DNA of 64,000 nucleotides from Fidelibacterota bacterium. GTDB lineage: Bacteria > Fidelibacterota > Marinisomatia > Marinisomatales > TCS55. The stretch spans positions 1 to 64,000 of the forward strand of contig SCKN01000002.1 of NCBI GenBank assembly GCA_004124385.1, written 5' to 3'. Both the position numbers and the translations under genes were made by a program. Positions 62,630 through 64,000 of this stretch are shown one piece after another (position 1 is the stretch's first letter; each line of letters starts with the position of its first letter). Under the pieces are notes generated by a model, which saw nothing but the letters and a program-made list of their open reading frames with translations, did no database searches and was not told the DNA's origin.

Positions 62630-62948
62630 GAGAAAATAATTCCTTCGTCTTTTCATCAAGTTTTTCTTCAACCACTTCACCCACTTTTTCTTTCATAGAT
62701 TCACTGATTTCACCTGCTTTTTCAGAGATGGATTCTCCTGCAGATTGGACGCCTTCCTTAATCCTTTCCATATCTACTTCTTCGCCAGTCCAAACAAGAT
62801 AAGCTACATATATAACCAAAATCGCAGCCATAACTAACACAAGTTTTATCAATTTGCGAATAACACCGAATAATATTACAACCGCCAATACGACTGCGAC
62901 CGCCAGATAAACTGGATTTTCAATTAGTGCTTGTATAATAGCATCCAT
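62622..62948 (-). CDS. Small membrane protein with amphipathic tail
   Basis: A 108-aa protein with two membrane segments at about residues 12-28 and 31-51, followed by a long charged amphipathic helix rich in Glu/Lys (ERIKEGVQSAGESISEKAGE and onward), perhaps a coiled coil. No family recognised. It overlaps the stop of the upstream metallophosphatase gene by one base and the end of the convergent transporter gene by eight bases. Likely co-transcribed with the metallophosphatase. Confidence 0.7.
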   Translation of the reverse strand: MDAIIQALIENPVYLAVAVVLAVVILFGVIRKLIKLVLVMAAILVIYVAYLVWTGEEVDMERIKEGVQSAGESISEKAGEISESMKEKVGEVVEEKLDEKTKELFSPN

Positions 62949-63859
62949 TATTCAGATTTTTGATGTTTTAGTTTGTTACGGTTTATATGACCAGTCTCAT
63001 TTTCGTATGCATTTATTAGTTCCATAATATACGGATCATCTGGCATGATGAGAGTCATAGTTTCTATTCTAGCAGATTTGGTTTTTATATTTTTGTCATT
63101 ATCAAATTGAACTTCAACAACACCGATATAGTATCCTTCTTTTCCAGCCTGTACGACTAAACTTCCATTAACAACATCACCTGTATCCAACTTTGTTTGT
63201 GTATGACTGCCCACAATAATATCTAAACCGGTAATTGATTCTGCTAATGAAACATCATTATCATAACCTTGATGAGTTAACCCAATAATCAAATCCAGAG
63301 AATCTGAATATTCATTTATAAATGCACTAATTGACTCTTCAGGGTTTTCCAGTTTAATACTTTCTTTAATTTCTTTCGGATAAAATCGAAAAACCTTGGG
63401 ATTGATTATTCCCACTATACCAATTTTATAGTCTCCCCGGTTAATAATGATGTGGCTTTCTAAACCATAATCAAAGTGATTTGAAAAATTAGCAGCCAAA
63501 AATGGATGGTTTAATTTTTTTGCATATAATTTAAAATTTTCCCGTGATAACTCTTGATCACCAGCAAGGACTGCATCATAAGGTAATGAATTATATGCAT
63601 CAATAATCAGGCTATCCAAAAATGGATGATTAGTGACTGAAAAGAAATCTCCTGCATCTACTACAATTGTATTTGGATGCTCACGTATAAAATTATGAAT
63701 AAAAACAGACCTCTTTTCAATTGCCCCAAAAGGATGATCCGGGCAATAACAATTTTCCAGTGCGCCATTGGTATTATTGGTATGTAAAATATATAACGTA
63801 TTGTCTGCAAACATTACATTGGAGATAATCAGGAGCAGAATTAGAATAAATTTCCTCAT
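62948..63859 (-). CDS. Secreted UshA-like metallophosphatase variant
   Basis: A 303-aa exported protein with the calcineurin-like fold of 5'-nucleotidases but lacking the C-terminal nucleotide-specificity domain. Signal peptide ending VMFA before Asp-Asn. The normal first metal motif (D-x-H) is replaced: the text reads LHTNNTNGALENCYCP with a Cys-x-Cys. DAGDFF keeps the second motif, while the usual GNHE is GDQE. GLTHQG and GSHTQT keep the last His motifs. The pattern LExCxC...GxxxxR recalls a distinct UshA-like group found near multihaem cytochromes in other bacteria. Catalysis is therefore uncertain. Confidence 0.75.
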   Translation of the reverse strand: MRKFILILLLIISNVMFADNTLYILHTNNTNGALENCYCPDHPFGAIEKRSVFIHNFIREHPNTIVVDAGDFFSVTNHPFLDSLIIDAYNSLPYDAVLAGDQELSRENFKLYAKKLNHPFLAANFSNHFDYGLESHIIINRGDYKIGIVGIINPKVFRFYPKEIKESIKLENPEESISAFINEYSDSLDLIIGLTHQGYDNDVSLAESITGLDIIVGSHTQTKLDTGDVVNGSLVVQAGKEGYYIGVVEVQFDNDKNIKTKSARIETMTLIMPDDPYIMELINAYENETGHINRNKLKHQKSE

Positions 63860-63922
63860 GACATTACTTCAAATTGCCGTAAAAGCATGTAGAATTCAAG
63901 AGAATTTTTCCTAAACTCAATC

Positions 63923-64000
63923 ATGTTGAAAACGATTATAATTGCTGTCATCATCGCCGTGTTTCTTTTTTTCACAAGTGCCTTCATTGCATTGAAAATG
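63923..64000 (+). CDS. Membrane protein, N-terminal fragment (cut by window end)
   Basis: ATG 63923 opens a frame with no stop to the end of the window: MLKTIIIAVIIAVFLFFTSA, then FIALKM. This is a single hydrophobic segment after a short basic start, either a signal anchor or a first membrane helix. There is no clear ribosome-binding site. It is divergent from the metallophosphatase gene. Too short to classify. Confidence 0.45.
   Translation, partial: MLKTIIIAVIIAVFLFFTSAFIALKM

Overview
The window is a moderately AT-rich bacterial chromosome segment. It most resembles the FCB superphylum, and my best guess is Candidatus Marinimicrobia (SAR406/Neomarinimicrobiota) or a close relative. The reasons are a SprA-type type IX secretion (T9SS) translocon protein, several PorV/PorQ-like proteins, secreted proteins ending in FlgD-like YPNPFNP sorting domains, and export signals that mostly end just before Gln. 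The phylum call is inference; no rRNA gene is present to settle it.

Bases 1-3000 hold the housekeeping block rng(partial)-rplU-rpmA, a terminator, then mdh. A + strand outer-membrane barrel protein follows (3000-4481). From about 37.9 kb back to 4.5 kb almost everything lies on the - strand. In transcription order this run is rdgB, sprA, a glutaminyl-cyclase-like lipoprotein, a lipoprotein, a T9SS-sorted propeller, two PorV/PorQ-like barrels, a divergent polysaccharide deacetylase, asparaginase, an extracellular nuclease, a large secreted protein, and a long OB-repeat protein broken by two frameshifts. After a terminator come a lipoprotein, TonB-dependent receptor, PorV-like protein, NHL-propeller lipoprotein, two further secreted proteins, a Nudix hydrolase, queG, elbB and a Rieske ferredoxin. 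This is mainly a cell-envelope and protein-export region.

A tRNA-Phe and terminator (38.05-38.16 kb) separate it from a + strand purine-degradation cluster (38.26-49.82 kb): adenine deaminase, guanine deaminase, XdhA/B/C, allantoinase, allantoicase, OHCU decarboxylase, an HpcH/HpaI-aldolase-like protein, hydroxyisourate hydrolase and a PuuD-type membrane urate oxidase. Most neighbours overlap by four bases. Together they encode adenine/guanine to ureidoglycolate. No ureidoglycolate lyase, transporter or regulator is visible, so the aldolase-like protein is the open question of the pathway.

The final part (49.9-64 kb) is mixed: a lipoprotein gene with an amber stop after the lipobox Cys, an APC permease followed by a likely selenoprotein (an AhpD-like peroxidase-related protein with UGA in place of the second Cys of CxxC and a SECIS-like hairpin downstream), two envelope proteins including an M14 carboxypeptidase, a HAD phosphatase, a Nudix CoA pyrophosphatase, a ROK kinase, an SDR reductase, a nucleotide-transporter/HEAT/cNMP-binding fusion cut by an in-frame TAA, a small membrane protein, and a variant UshA-like metallophosphatase. 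The selenoprotein is the most striking single item.
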